Shown one piece after another: positions 26,760-35,997 of a stretch of 64,000 bases of DNA. The notes below the pieces were generated by a model that was given only the letters and a program-made list of their open reading frames with translations, was not told where the DNA came from and ran no database searches. The stretch is from Pseudomonas sp. RIT-PI-q (GTDB lineage: Bacteria; Pseudomonadota; Gammaproteobacteria; Pseudomonadales; Pseudomonadaceae). How positions within the stretch are numbered: the stretch's first letter is position 1; each line of letters starts with the position of its first letter. The stretch is taken from positions 124,001 through 188,000 of the forward strand of contig NZ_LHPC01000049.1 of the NCBI RefSeq assembly GCF_001297125.1, read 5' to 3'. A program made the position numbers and the translations under genes.

Positions 26760-26975
26760 TGGGCCTTGGTACGAACTTCAGTGTGGAGCCGGGTTACCTA
26801 ATTACGCTTCCGTCCCTCGGGACAACTTCGTTCCAGTCGGCAACCTCGTCAAACACACCTTGTGGGCGGTACAGACACGAAGCGGCTCGCGGGGTAGGTG
26901 CGAACGGCGCCTCGAAGGCCCTTGCCAGGGCCCCTGATTAGCGGGAGCGAGGCCATCATGCCTTCGCTTTTTTGT
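26760..26975 (+). ncRNA. Candidate structured RNA antisense to the aceA upstream region
   Basis: A gene-free region that folds well on the plus strand. Visible hairpins are GTCC-CTCG-GGAC (about 26809-26820) and GGCCCT-TGCC-AGGGCC (about 26917-26932). At the end is a terminator, GCGAGGC-CATCAT-GCCTTCGC followed by six T (26947-26974). No convincing reading frame is present. The 5' end is a guess and I see no clear -35 box. It does not match an RNA family I recognise. Confidence 0.4.
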
Positions 26976-26989
26976 ATCGTCAAACGTTT

Positions 26990-27015
26990 TGTAGTGCTTT
27001 TTTTCAGGCACTACA
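26990..27015. repeat. Short inverted repeat with T-rich loop
   Basis: TGTAGTGC and GCACTACA flank TTTTTTTCAG. It lies between the candidate RNA terminator and the 3' end of the secretin-like gene. Neither strand has a clean T-run after the stem, so I do not call it a terminator. Confidence 0.5.
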
Positions 27016-27055
27016 TCTTTGGTCTAATACGACTAATCAGTCAGTTTTCGGTGGT

Positions 27056-27817
27056 TTAGTCCAAAGTATCGACTTTCACCCGCAGGGTCATGTCATCCCG
27101 GCCCTGGGTCGAGTAGCTGCGGGTCACGCCCTGTTTATCGGCCTGAGTCTGGCGGTTCACGCCCGCCAGGGTGATCCATTCGCCGAGTCGCCCCGTGACG
27201 GTTGTGTCGGTACTTTGCACGTTCACTACATCGGGACGTTCCTGGCTCATGCGGTCACGGTTGGTACTGATCGCCAGGTGAACGATGTCGCCGGTGACGC
27301 TGGCGGTGACGTAGAAGCCCTGGGTGACGTTGCGGTACTCGGTCTGGCTGCGCAGGTCGCCGTAGGAATCGGTCTGGCTGCTGGTGAGCGGCACGCTCTG
27401 GCCGACCTGGATCAGTGCTGGTGCACCTTCGCTGGCCTGGATCTGCTGGATGCCGCCATCGCGGCTTTCAGTGCTGCGATTGATGATTCGGGTCTGGCTG
27501 GGTTTGGCACCGTTTACCGAGTAACCCTGATCGCCCTGGACGTTGTTTTCGTTGGTATCGACGGTGATGAGCAGGCGCTTGGGTTGGGTGTCGAGTTGGG
27601 CGATCAGGGCTTTAAGTTCGTCGATCTTGCGCTGATCAGCATTGACGATCAGTTGATTGCCGTAAGCGCTGACCTGGCCATCCTTGCCGATAAAATCCTG
27701 TGCCATCGGCAGCATGTCAGCGCTGGTGTGGTAGTTCAGAGGCACGATCTCGGTGGCGGCCATGACCGAAAAACTGCAGGTCAGCAGCAGCGTGGTGAGC
27801 AGGGTGCGTAGGGACAT
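27056..27817 (-). CDS. Periplasmic protein with secretin short (N-) domain
   Basis: 253 residues. A signal peptide (MSLRTLLTTLLLTCSFSVMAA) is followed by a short domain like the N1/short domains of type II and III secretins: VPLNYHTSADMLP, then GNQLIVNADQRKIDELKALIAQLD (about 25-80). The C-terminal part has a secretin-core-like pattern (QVGQSVPL, QTEYRNVTQGFYVTASV). It is far too short for a pore-forming secretin and has no secretion genes nearby. The start at 27817 gives the signal peptide; the longer frame does not. Function is unknown. Confidence 0.7.
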   Translation of the reverse strand: MSLRTLLTTLLLTCSFSVMAATEIVPLNYHTSADMLPMAQDFIGKDGQVSAYGNQLIVNADQRKIDELKALIAQLDTQPKRLLITVDTNENNVQGDQGYSVNGAKPSQTRIINRSTESRDGGIQQIQASEGAPALIQVGQSVPLTSSQTDSYGDLRSQTEYRNVTQGFYVTASVTGDIVHLAISTNRDRMSQERPDVVNVQSTDTTVTGRLGEWITLAGVNRQTQADKQGVTRSYSTQGRDDMTLRVKVDTLD

Positions 27818-27847
27818 GTCCGTTATCTCCGACTTCTGATGTGGTGC

Positions 27848-27952
27848 CCGTAGGAGCGAGCTCGCTCGCGAAGGACGCAAGAGCGACGCGGGGTGTCAGG
27901 TTTCAAGCATTATCGTTGACGACCATCGCGAGCAAGCTTGCTCCTACAAGGG
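27848..27952. repeat. REP pair (GTAGGAGCGAGC type)
   Basis: Inverted arms CCGTAGGAGCGAGCTCGC and its complement, about 50 bp apart, upstream of the secretin-like gene. Confidence 0.8.
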
Positions 27953-28006
27953 CTTAATATTGCCAGTTTGTCGGCTCGGGATGGGGCAAGTTGAATCGTA
28001 GACAGC

Positions 28007-28042
28007 AAAACGCCCCGGCATTGATCAATGCCGAGGCGTTTT
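28007..28042. terminator. Bidirectional terminator-like hairpin after the GNAT gene
   Basis: AAAACGCC / GGCGTTTT with an inner GGCATTGATCAATGCC palindrome. It would end the minus-strand roxA-GNAT transcript. Confidence 0.7.
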
Positions 28043-28060
28043 GGGGTGTTCTTTCGGGCC

Positions 28061-28132
28061 TCTTCGCGGGCAAGCCTTGCTCCTACAGGTTTGGCGTAGT
28101 CCCTGTAGGAGCAAGGCTTGCCCGCGAAGGCC
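28061..28132. repeat. REP pair, close-spaced (GTAGGAGCAAGGCTTGCCCGC type)
   Basis: Two complementary arms of about 28 bases separated by only about 15 bases, giving a long cruciform-capable palindrome. Confidence 0.8.
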
Positions 28133-28143
28133 GCAACTCGGTA

Positions 28144-28569
28144 TCAAGCCGAACCGCGCACCATGTCCACATGCGGAATCCCTGCTTCCAGGAACTCCTC
28201 ACTGACAATGCTAAAACCCAGGCGCTCATAGAACGCCGTGGCTTGCACTTGTGCGCTGAGCTTCTGCTGCTTCAGGCCGCGCTTCTCGGCATCGAGGATC
28301 ACTGCTTGCATCAGCGCATCACCGACTTTCAAGCCACGCCAGTCCTTGAGCACCGACACCCGGCCGACGTTACCGTCGGGCAGCAGGCGGGCGGTGCCAA
28401 TCGGAAAGTCGTCTTCGAGTGCGAGGAAATGCACCGCGCCCTGGTCATCGGCATCCCATTCCAGTTCAGGTGGAACGGACTGCTCGGCGATGAACACCGT
28501 TTCACGAATGCGCCGGATCTCGGTGTTGTCCTTTTGCCAGTCTGCGACACGTACGTGAATCTTATTCAT
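28144..28569 (-). CDS. GNAT-family N-acetyltransferase (ElaA-like)
   Basis: 141 residues from the ATG at 28569, which overlaps the end of roxA by 8 bases. The acetyl-CoA motif reads GRVSVLKDWRGLKVGDALM (about 68-86). The C-terminal AFYERLGF is the usual GNAT motif B. The substrate cannot be read from the sequence. Overlap with roxA suggests co-transcription. Confidence 0.85.
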   Translation of the reverse strand: MNKIHVRVADWQKDNTEIRRIRETVFIAEQSVPPELEWDADDQGAVHFLALEDDFPIGTARLLPDGNVGRVSVLKDWRGLKVGDALMQAVILDAEKRGLKQQKLSAQVQATAFYERLGFSIVSEEFLEAGIPHVDMVRGSA

Positions 28570-29731
28570 CGGCAAACCCCAGGCTTCCTTGCTTGATCAG
28601 TTCACACAGCAGGCCACGGCTGTCTTCGTCGCTCAGCCAGTCGCCAAGATTGTCGGTGTGCAGGGCGTCGGCGGCACAGATCAGCTTCAGCAGTTCGCGC
28701 AGCTTGCCCGGCAGGTAACGACTCTGGCCGCTGGCGAACAGCAGCAAGTCGTCATCCACTTCCGACCAGGCCAGGCGCGCGCTTGGGTTACGGATCAGCA
28801 CGGCGCCTTGCTCCAGGGCGCTGAGCACGTCGTCTTCTTCGACGTCTTCCGGACCCACCACCAGCTCCGGGTAGCGCGGCTCGGTCATGAACTGGCCGAA
28901 CCAGGTCAGCAGCAGGCGCTCGTCGCTCATGTGCTCGGCCAGCAGGCTTTTCAGGCGATCGAGAGCGTCGTGCTGGATCTGATGCGGATCGACCGCAGGC
29001 AGGGCGTCGGCGTCGGTGTAACGCTCTTCGTCCGGCAGGAACTGGCTGAGGAAGTCGGTGAAGTGAGTCAATACTTCAGCGGCGCTCGGTGCGCGGAAAC
29101 CAACGGAATAGGTCATGCAATCCTCGACGGCCACGCCGCAATGGGCCAGGCGTGGTGGCAGGTACAGCATGTCGCCCGGCTCCAGAACCCACTCATCGGT
29201 GGCTTCGAAGTCGGCGAGGATGCGCAGGTCGGCGTGCGGCAGCAGCGGGCTCTCGGAATCGCACATCTGGCCGATTTTCCAGTTGCGCTTGCCGTGGCCT
29301 TGCAGCAGGAATACGTCGTAGTTGTCGAAGTGCGGACCGACGCTGCCACCCGGGGCGGCGAAGCTGATCATCACGTCGTCGACGCGCCAGCTCGGCAGAA
29401 AGCGGAAGTGCTCGAGCAGCTCGTTGACTTCCGGGACGAATTGGTCGACGGCTTGCACCAGCAGGGTCCACTCGCGTTCCGGCAATTTGCTGAATTCGTC
29501 TTCGGCGAACGGGCCGCGGCGCAATTCCCAAGGGCGCTCACCGTGCTCGATCACCAGGCGCGATTCGACTTCTTCTTCCAGCGCCAGGCCGGCCAGCTCG
29601 TCGGCGTCGATCGGGCTTTCGAAATCAGGAATCGCCTGGCGGATCAGCAACGGTTTTTTCTGCCAGTAGTCGCGCAGGAATTCCCGTGCCGTGATGCCGC
29701 CCAGTAGTTGAAGAGGAATGTCAGGATTCAT
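28562..29731 (-). CDS. roxA: Ribosomal protein uL16 arginine hydroxylase (JmjC-type)
   Basis: 389 residues. 2-oxoglutarate/Fe(II) oxygenase of the YcfD/RoxA family, which hydroxylates an arginine of ribosomal protein uL16. The iron-binding triad is visible: HFD at 134-136 and the distal histidine 197 in RLAHCG. The segment EPGDMLYLPP is typical of cupin/JmjC folds. A C-terminal winged-helix-like part follows. It is upstream of, and overlaps, the GNAT gene. Confidence 0.92.
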   Translation of the reverse strand: MNPDIPLQLLGGITAREFLRDYWQKKPLLIRQAIPDFESPIDADELAGLALEEEVESRLVIEHGERPWELRRGPFAEDEFSKLPEREWTLLVQAVDQFVPEVNELLEHFRFLPSWRVDDVMISFAAPGGSVGPHFDNYDVFLLQGHGKRNWKIGQMCDSESPLLPHADLRILADFEATDEWVLEPGDMLYLPPRLAHCGVAVEDCMTYSVGFRAPSAAEVLTHFTDFLSQFLPDEERYTDADALPAVDPHQIQHDALDRLKSLLAEHMSDERLLLTWFGQFMTEPRYPELVVGPEDVEEDDVLSALEQGAVLIRNPSARLAWSEVDDDLLLFASGQSRYLPGKLRELLKLICAADALHTDNLGDWLSDEDSRGLLCELIKQGSLGFADE

Positions 29732-29770
29732 GTGTAACCTATTGAAAAAAAAGCACTTTTCAGACGGGAA

Positions 29771-29796
29771 TAAAAACGCCCGGCGCTGCCGGGCGT
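29771..29796 (-). terminator. Rho-independent terminator of purB
   Basis: Minus-strand stem ACGCCCGGC / GCCGGGCGT with a three-base loop and TTTTTATT. Confidence 0.88.
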
Positions 29797-29818
29797 CTCA
29801 AAAGGGTAAAACGGTCGA

Positions 29819-31189
29819 TCAGATGCGTTTGGCTTGCTCGACAGCGTTGCCGATGTAGTTCGCCGGGGTGAGCAGTTTCAGCTCGGCCTTGGCGGCGGCT
29901 GGCATCTCCAGGCCGTCGATGAAAGTTTGCAGTGCTTCAGGGCTGATGCCCTTGCCACGGGTCAACTCTTTCAGCTTCTCGTACGGGTTTTCGATGTTGT
30001 AGCGACGCATGACGGTCTGGATCGGCTCGGCCAAGACTTCCCAGCACGCGTCGAGGTCAGCCGCGATTTTCTGCGCGTTGAGCTCCAGTTTGCTGATGCC
30101 TTTGAGGCTGGCTTCGTACGCGATCACGCTGTGGGCGAAGCCGACACCGAGGTTGCGCAGCACGGTGGAGTCGGTCAGGTCACGCTGCCAGCGGGAGATT
30201 GGCAACTTGCTCGCCAGGTGCTGGAACAGTGCGTTGGCGATACCCAGGTTGCCTTCGGAGTTTTCGAAGTCGATCGGGTTGACCTTGTGCGGCATGGTCG
30301 ACGAACCGATTTCGCCAGCGATGGTGCGCTGTTTGAAATAACCCAGGGAGATGTAGCCCCAGATGTCGCGGTCGAAGTCGATCAGGATGGTGTTGAAGCG
30401 CGCGATCGCGTCGAACAGCTCGGCAATGTAGTCGTGCGGTTCGATCTGCGTGGTATACGGGTTGAAACCCAGGCCCAGTTCGTCTTCGATGAAGGCGCGG
30501 GCGTTTTCTTCCCAGTCGATCTCAGGGTAGGCCGACAGGTGCGCGTTGTAGTTGCCGACAGCGCCGTTGATTTTGCCCAACAGCGGAACGGCGGCGACCT
30601 GGGCGATTTGACGCTCCAGACGGTAAACCACGTTCGCCAGCTCTTTGCCCAGGGTGGTCGGCGAGGCCGGTTGACCGTGGGTGCGCGACAGCATCGGCAC
30701 GTCAGCGAAACGGATCGCGAGTTCGCGGATGGCTTCGGCGGTCTGGCGCATCAGCGGCAGCATCACGTCATCACGGCCTTCGCGCAGCATCAGGGCGTGG
30801 GACAGGTTGTTGATGTCTTCGCTGGTGCAGGCAAAGTGGATGAACTCGCTGACCTTGGCCAGTTCCGGCAGCTTGGCCGCTTGCTCTTTGAGCAGGTATT
30901 CGATGGCTTTGACGTCGTGGTTGGTGGTGCGCTCGATCTCTTTGACACGCTCGGCGTGCTCCAGAGCGAAGTTGTCCGCCAGGGTGTTCAGCACCGCGTT
31001 GGCTTCGGCGGAGAACGCCGGCACTTCGCTGATGCCTGGGTGAGCGGCCAGGCGCTGGAGCCAGCGCACTTCAACCAGAACGCGAGCACGGATCAGGCCG
31101 TATTCGCTGAAAATTGGGCGCAGGGCCTGGGTTTTGCCGGCGTAGCGGCCGTCAACAGGGGAAACCGCAGTGAGCGAAGAAAGCTGCAT
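29819..31189 (-). CDS. purB: Adenylosuccinate lyase
   Basis: 456 residues. It catalyses two steps of purine synthesis, SAICAR to AICAR and adenylosuccinate to AMP. The fumarase/aspartase-family signature GSSTMPHKVNPIDFENSEGN lies near residue 295. The start at 31189 (MQLSSLTAVSPVDGRY) matches homologues; the longer frame to 31264 is not supported. It follows hflD, as in enteric bacteria. Confidence 0.96.
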   Translation of the reverse strand: MQLSSLTAVSPVDGRYAGKTQALRPIFSEYGLIRARVLVEVRWLQRLAAHPGISEVPAFSAEANAVLNTLADNFALEHAERVKEIERTTNHDVKAIEYLLKEQAAKLPELAKVSEFIHFACTSEDINNLSHALMLREGRDDVMLPLMRQTAEAIRELAIRFADVPMLSRTHGQPASPTTLGKELANVVYRLERQIAQVAAVPLLGKINGAVGNYNAHLSAYPEIDWEENARAFIEDELGLGFNPYTTQIEPHDYIAELFDAIARFNTILIDFDRDIWGYISLGYFKQRTIAGEIGSSTMPHKVNPIDFENSEGNLGIANALFQHLASKLPISRWQRDLTDSTVLRNLGVGFAHSVIAYEASLKGISKLELNAQKIAADLDACWEVLAEPIQTVMRRYNIENPYEKLKELTRGKGISPEALQTFIDGLEMPAAAKAELKLLTPANYIGNAVEQAKRI

Positions 31190-31315
31190 GGGGTGTTCTC
31201 GGACAGTCGGGCAACGAAATGGGGCGCGTATCATACATGAAAAAATCCGCCGGTCCGTTGCCAACTGACCGGCGTATTACGCGTTACAGATCTAAAGCAG
31301 TGTTGCGGGCGCGGT

Positions 31316-31939
31316 TCAGCTGCTGCGCATCAGCGGGTAAAGCTCTTTGAGCAACTTGCGACGGCTGATCACCAACTGCCAACGATGACCGCCCAACTGC
31401 CGCCACAGGCGTGCCGAACGAATCCCGGCCAGCAACAGGGCGCGGATTTTCGAGGCGTTGCTCGGTTGCTGCAGATTGCGCATGTCGCCGTGGACCTGAA
31501 TCCGTTGGCGCAAGGTGCTCAGGGTGTCCTGGTACAGCGCGCCGCAGGCGGCGATGACGTTTTCGTGGACCGGGCCGAAGTGCTCGACCTGGGACTGGAT
31601 CTGCGGCAAACGCTTGCCGATAACGTCCAGCATGTCGTTACGCTTGGCCAGTTGACGCTCCAGGCCGAGCATCGCCAGTGCGTAGCGCAGTGGTTCGCGC
31701 TGCAGGGTGCTCGGGTCGCGCTCCAGGGCGCCGATCAATGCGCGGTAGCCTTCACGCAGATTGATGTCGTCGCCGCCGTACACTTCCAGAGTGTCCTTGG
31801 GGTCGCGAATCAGCAGGCTGCCGAGCATGCAGGTCAGGCCGGCTTCGGTGGTCTGGCCGGTCTTGGCGATCTTGTCGACCAGCACGGCGGCGAGAAACAC
31901 GCCGCCCAGCGCCGTCAGTTGCTCCTGCGTCGGGCTCAT
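31316..31939 (-). CDS. hflD: High frequency lysogenization protein HflD homologue
   Basis: 207 residues, mostly helical. Peripheral inner-membrane protein, known in E. coli for binding phage lambda CII and affecting the lysogeny choice; its host role is unclear. The ATG at 31939 overlaps the mnmA stop by 4 bases, so the two genes are coupled. Gene order nudJ-mnmA-hflD-purB is conserved with E. coli. Confidence 0.92.
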   Translation of the reverse strand: MSPTQEQLTALGGVFLAAVLVDKIAKTGQTTEAGLTCMLGSLLIRDPKDTLEVYGGDDINLREGYRALIGALERDPSTLQREPLRYALAMLGLERQLAKRNDMLDVIGKRLPQIQSQVEHFGPVHENVIAACGALYQDTLSTLRQRIQVHGDMRNLQQPSNASKIRALLLAGIRSARLWRQLGGHRWQLVISRRKLLKELYPLMRSS

Positions 31940-33081
31940 TGCTGCTCGCCTTGAGGGGTGCCTTTGCTGGTCCACGGTTCGGCGATTTCGATCACGCCAC
32001 CGCCAAGGCAGATTTCACCGTCGTAGAACACCACGGATTGGCCCGGGGTGACCGCGCGTTGCGGGTCATCGAAGATCGCGCGGTAGCCGGTGGCGGTTTT
32101 TTCCAGCGTGCAAGGTTGATCGCTCTGGCGATAGCGGACTTTGGCGGTCAGCTTGCGCGGCTCGGTCAAATCGATCGGGTTGACCCAATAGATATCCGAG
32201 GCGAGCAGGGCGCGGGAGAACAGGTACGGGTGGTCATTGCCCTGGCCGACGATCAGCTCGTTGTTGACCAGATCTTTGATCAGCACGTACCACGGCTCGT
32301 CGCTGGCATCTTTCAAGCCGCCGATGCCCAGGCCCTGACGCTGACCGATGGTGTGGTACATCAAGCCGTGGTGACGGCCGATGACTTCGCCTTCGGTGGT
32401 CTTGATCTCGCCGGGTTGCGCCGGCAGGTATTGCTTGAGGAAGTCGCTGAAGCGGCGTTCGCCGATAAAGCAGATCCCGGTGGAATCCTTTTTCTTCGCG
32501 GTGGCCAGCTCGTGTTTCTCGGCAATCGCGCGCACTTCGGGCTTTTCCAGCTCGCCGACCGGGAACAGCGTCTTGGCGATCTGTTCGCCGCCGACGGCGT
32601 GAAGGAAGTAGCTCTGGTCCTTGTTCGGGTCCAGGCCCTTGAGCAATTCAGTGCGGCCATTAATGTCGCGGCGGCGCACGTAGTGGCCGGTGGCGATCAG
32701 GTCGGCACCGAGCATCATGGCGTAGTCGAGGAACGCCTTGAACTTGATCTCGCGGTTGCACAGGATGTCCGGGTTCGGCGTGCGACCGGCCTTGTATTCG
32801 GCCAGGAAGTGCTCGAACACATTGTCCCAGTATTCGGCAGCGAAGTTGGCGGTGTGCAGCTTGATGCCAATCTTGTCGCAGACAGCCTGAGCATCCGCCA
32901 GGTCGTCCATGGCGGTGCAGTATTCCGTTCCATCGTCTTCTTCCCAGTTCTTCATGAACAGGCCTTCCACCTCATAACCCTGCTCGATCAGCAGGAGAGC
33001 GGAAACGGAAGAGTCCACGCCGCCGGACATGCCGACAATGACGCGCTTCTTTTGTGTATCAGAAGGGGCTGGATCACGCAT
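31936..33081 (-). CDS. mnmA: tRNA-specific 2-thiouridylase MnmA
   Basis: 381 residues. It adds sulfur to U34 of tRNA-Lys, -Glu and -Gln. The PP-loop SGGVDSSV is near residue 19; the catalytic cysteines are in PDILCNREIKFK and STGICFIGERRF. TusE, its sulfur donor, is encoded at 55263-55598 in this window. The start at 33081 lies about 60 bases after nudJ. Confidence 0.96.
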   Translation of the reverse strand: MRDPAPSDTQKKRVIVGMSGGVDSSVSALLLIEQGYEVEGLFMKNWEEDDGTEYCTAMDDLADAQAVCDKIGIKLHTANFAAEYWDNVFEHFLAEYKAGRTPNPDILCNREIKFKAFLDYAMMLGADLIATGHYVRRRDINGRTELLKGLDPNKDQSYFLHAVGGEQIAKTLFPVGELEKPEVRAIAEKHELATAKKKDSTGICFIGERRFSDFLKQYLPAQPGEIKTTEGEVIGRHHGLMYHTIGQRQGLGIGGLKDASDEPWYVLIKDLVNNELIVGQGNDHPYLFSRALLASDIYWVNPIDLTEPRKLTAKVRYRQSDQPCTLEKTATGYRAIFDDPQRAVTPGQSVVFYDGEICLGGGVIEIAEPWTSKGTPQGEQQ

Positions 33082-33140
33082 AGGGATTCAATGAGTGTCT
33101 TGAAAAAGGACGCGATTCTAACAGGCCGAAGCCCGCAAGG

Positions 33141-33587
33141 CTAAAGAGAAGGGCGGATCAGTTCGAGACCGAAGTGTTTACCGTCCAGATAATCGTCGAT
33201 ACAACGGATGATCAGCTCACTGCGCCAGTTTGCGCGCTGTGCCAGCAGTTCGTCACGCGTCAGCCATTTTGCGCCGACAATGCCGTCGTCCAGTTGATAG
33301 TCGGGGTGATGCTTGAGCGGTTTTGCTGTGAAGCAGACCCGTTGATAGGTCACGCCGTTGCTCGGGGCGGTGTACAGGTAAATGCCCACCACACCGGTCG
33401 GTTCGACGTCCCAGCCGGTTTCCTCGAGGGTTTCACGGATGGCGGCGTCGATCAGGGTTTCGTCCGGGTCGAGGTGGCCGGCGGGTTGGTTGAGCACCGT
33501 TCGTCCGCCCTTGAGTTCTTCGACCATCAGGAAGCGGCCGTTGTCTTCGACGATGGTGGCGACGGTGATGTGGGGTAGCCAATCCAT
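33141..33587 (-). CDS. nudJ: Nudix phosphatase NudJ
   Basis: 148 residues. The Nudix box GHLDPDETLIDAAIRETLEE followed by TGW is complete (about 38-60). E. coli NudJ hydrolyses nucleoside tri- and diphosphates and the thiamine precursor HMP-PP. Its position upstream of mnmA matches E. coli, which supports the name. Confidence 0.9.
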   Translation of the reverse strand: MDWLPHITVATIVEDNGRFLMVEELKGGRTVLNQPAGHLDPDETLIDAAIRETLEETGWDVEPTGVVGIYLYTAPSNGVTYQRVCFTAKPLKHHPDYQLDDGIVGAKWLTRDELLAQRANWRSELIIRCIDDYLDGKHFGLELIRPSL

Positions 33588-33619
33588 AAAGCTTCCTCAA
33601 TTCTGAATATTGAAACCCG

Positions 33620-33720
33620 CCCCCTGTAGGAACTGGCTTGCCTGCGAAAGCGGCGGGTCAGTCGACATCGATGTTGAATGATAAGCCGCCTTCGCTGGCA
33701 AGCCAGCTCCTACAGGGGGC
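33620..33720. repeat. REP pair (GTAGGAACTGGCTTGCC type)
   Basis: Inverted arms CCCCCTGTAGGAACTGGC and its complement around about 40 bases, between nudJ and idh. Confidence 0.8.
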
Positions 33721-33728
33721 ACAAACAG

Positions 33729-33753
33729 AAACCCCGGCACTGGGCCGGGGCTT
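33729..33753 (-). terminator. Terminator of idh
   Basis: Minus-strand stem AGCCCCGGC / GCCGGGGTT followed by TTCTG, 20 bases past the idh stop. Confidence 0.75.
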
Positions 33754-33771
33754 CTTTGCATCCTTACAACC

Positions 33772-35997
33772 TTAAACCAGCGCAGCGATCGCGGCGTTGA
33801 AAGTGTTGCTTGGGCGCATGGCCTTGCTGATCAGCTCGGCATTGGCGTGGTAGTAACCGCCGATGTCCACTGGCTTGCCCTGAACGGCGTTGAGCTCGGC
33901 AACGATGGTTGCTTCGTTCTCGGCCAGGGTTTTGGCCAGCTGGCCGAACTGCGCTTGCAGTGCCGTGTCTTCGGACTGGGCGGCCAGGGCTTGAGCCCAG
34001 TACAGCGCCAGGTAGAAGTGGCTGCCGCGGTTGTCGATGTTGCCGACTTTGCGCGATGGCGACTTGTTGTTGTCGAGGAACTGGCCGGTGGCCTGATCCA
34101 GGGTCTTGGCCAACACCAGCGCTTTAGGGTTGTTGTAAGTCACACCCAGATGCTCAAGGGACGCGGCCAGGGCCAGGAACTCGCCCAGGGAATCCCAGCG
34201 CAGGAAGTTTTCTTCCAGCAGCTGTTGAACGTGCTTCGGTGCCGAACCGCCAGCGCCGGTTTCAAACAGACCGCCGCCGTTCATCAGCGGAACGATCGAC
34301 AGCATCTTGGCGCTGGTGCCCAGTTCCATGATCGGGAACAGGTCAGTCAGGTAGTCGCGCAATACGTTGCCGGTCACCGAGATGGTGTCCTTGCCTTCGC
34401 GAGTGCGGCCCAAGGTGAACGCCATCGCGTCGACTGGCGACATGATGCGGATGTCCAGGCCCGACGTGTCGTGATCCTTCAGGTAAGCCTGAACTTTCTC
34501 GATGACTACGCCGTCGTGGGCGCGCATTGGGTCCAGCCAGAAGATTGCTGGAGTAGCGCTTGCACGAGCACGGTTGACGGCCAGTTTGACCCAGTCCTGG
34601 ATCGGCGCGTCTTTGGTCTGGCACATGCGGAAGATGTCGCCGGCTTCAACCGACTGTTCCAGCAGGGTGCGGCCAGCGCTGTCGGAAACCCGAACCACGC
34701 CGTTGGCCTTGATCTGGAAAGTCTTGTCGTGCGAGCCGTACTCTTCGGCTTTTTTCGCCATCAGGCCGACGTTTGGCACGCTGCCCATGGTGGTCGGATC
34801 GAAAGCGCCGTGCAGCTTGCAGTCTTCGATCACCGCCTGGTAGATGGTGGCGTAGCAGCGATCCGGGATCACAGCCTTGGTGTCGTGCAATTGACCGTCA
34901 GTGCCCCACATCTTGCCGGAGTCACGGATCATCGCTGGCATCGAGGCGTCGACGATCACGTCGCTCGGCACGTGCAGGTTGGTGATGCCTTTGTCGGAGT
35001 TGACCATGGCCAACGACGGACGAACGGCGTAGACCGCCTGGATGTCCGCTTCGATCGCAGCTTGCTGCTCGGCCGGCAGGGCCTTGATGCGAGCGTACAG
35101 GTCGCCGATGCCGTTGTTCAGGTTGAAGCCGATCTGTGCCAGCACGTCAGCGTGCTTGGCCAGTGCGTCTTTATAGAACTCGGCAACGATCTGGCCGAAC
35201 ATGATCGGGTCGGAGACCTTCATCATGGTGGCTTTGAGGTGAACCGACAGCAGTACGCCTTTTTGCTTGGCGTCTTCGATCTCGGCAGCGATGAAGCTGC
35301 GCAGAGCGTTTTTGCTCATGACCGCGCAATCGAGGATCTCACCGGCTTGCACGGTGGTTTTTTCTTTCAGGACGGTGGTGGTGCCGTCTTGAGCGATCAG
35401 TTCGATTTTGACGGCGTCAGCGGCGTCGATCAGGGCAGCTTTTTCGCTGCCGTAGAAATCGCCGGTGCTCATGTGCGCAACGTGGGACTTGGAGTCTTTG
35501 GCCCAGGCGCCCATTTTGTGCGGGTGCTTGCGTGCGTAGTTCTTGACCGACAGTGGCGCACGACGATCGGAGTTGCCTTCGCGCAGAACCGGGTTCACGG
35601 CGCTGCCCTTGATCTTGTCGTAACGCGACTTGGCGAGCTTGTCAGCGTCGCTGGTCACGGTTTCCGGGTAGTCAGGGATTGCGAAGCCTTGGTCTTGCAG
35701 CTCTTTGATCGCGGCTTGCAGTTGCGGAACCGAGGCGCTGATGTTCGGCAGCTTAATGATGTTGGCTTCCGGCGTGACGGCCAGGTCGCCCAGTTCGGCG
35801 AGGTGGTCGGCTACGGCTTTGTCGCCCAATTGCTCGGGGAAGCTGGCCAGGATGCGCCCTGCAAGAGAGATATCGCGGGTTTCCACGGCGATATCAGCGG
35901 AGGCGGTGAAAGCCTCTACGATAGGCAACAGTGAATAGGTGGCGAGGGCGGGAGCTTCGTCGGTGAAGGTATAGATGATCTTCGAGCGGGTGGGCAT
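33772..35997 (-). CDS. idh: Monomeric NADP-dependent isocitrate dehydrogenase
   Basis: 741 residues, exactly the monomeric type-II IDH size; oxidises isocitrate to 2-oxoglutarate. The ATG at 35997 (MPTRSKIIYTF) is preferred over the longer frame to 36081. Typical segments are HPHKMGAWAKDSKSHVAHMS and NIDNRGSHFYLALYWAQAL. It is divergent from icd, an unrelated homodimeric enzyme of the same activity. Confidence 0.96.
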   Translation of the reverse strand: MPTRSKIIYTFTDEAPALATYSLLPIVEAFTASADIAVETRDISLAGRILASFPEQLGDKAVADHLAELGDLAVTPEANIIKLPNISASVPQLQAAIKELQDQGFAIPDYPETVTSDADKLAKSRYDKIKGSAVNPVLREGNSDRRAPLSVKNYARKHPHKMGAWAKDSKSHVAHMSTGDFYGSEKAALIDAADAVKIELIAQDGTTTVLKEKTTVQAGEILDCAVMSKNALRSFIAAEIEDAKQKGVLLSVHLKATMMKVSDPIMFGQIVAEFYKDALAKHADVLAQIGFNLNNGIGDLYARIKALPAEQQAAIEADIQAVYAVRPSLAMVNSDKGITNLHVPSDVIVDASMPAMIRDSGKMWGTDGQLHDTKAVIPDRCYATIYQAVIEDCKLHGAFDPTTMGSVPNVGLMAKKAEEYGSHDKTFQIKANGVVRVSDSAGRTLLEQSVEAGDIFRMCQTKDAPIQDWVKLAVNRARASATPAIFWLDPMRAHDGVVIEKVQAYLKDHDTSGLDIRIMSPVDAMAFTLGRTREGKDTISVTGNVLRDYLTDLFPIMELGTSAKMLSIVPLMNGGGLFETGAGGSAPKHVQQLLEENFLRWDSLGEFLALAASLEHLGVTYNNPKALVLAKTLDQATGQFLDNNKSPSRKVGNIDNRGSHFYLALYWAQALAAQSEDTALQAQFGQLAKTLAENEATIVAELNAVQGKPVDIGGYYHANAELISKAMRPSNTFNAAIAALV

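Noticed and set aside
29732..29770. Search for tRNA genes in short intergenic gaps, including this one
   Set aside because: No cloverleaf sequence (GTTCGA-type T arm with acceptor stem) could be found anywhere in the window.
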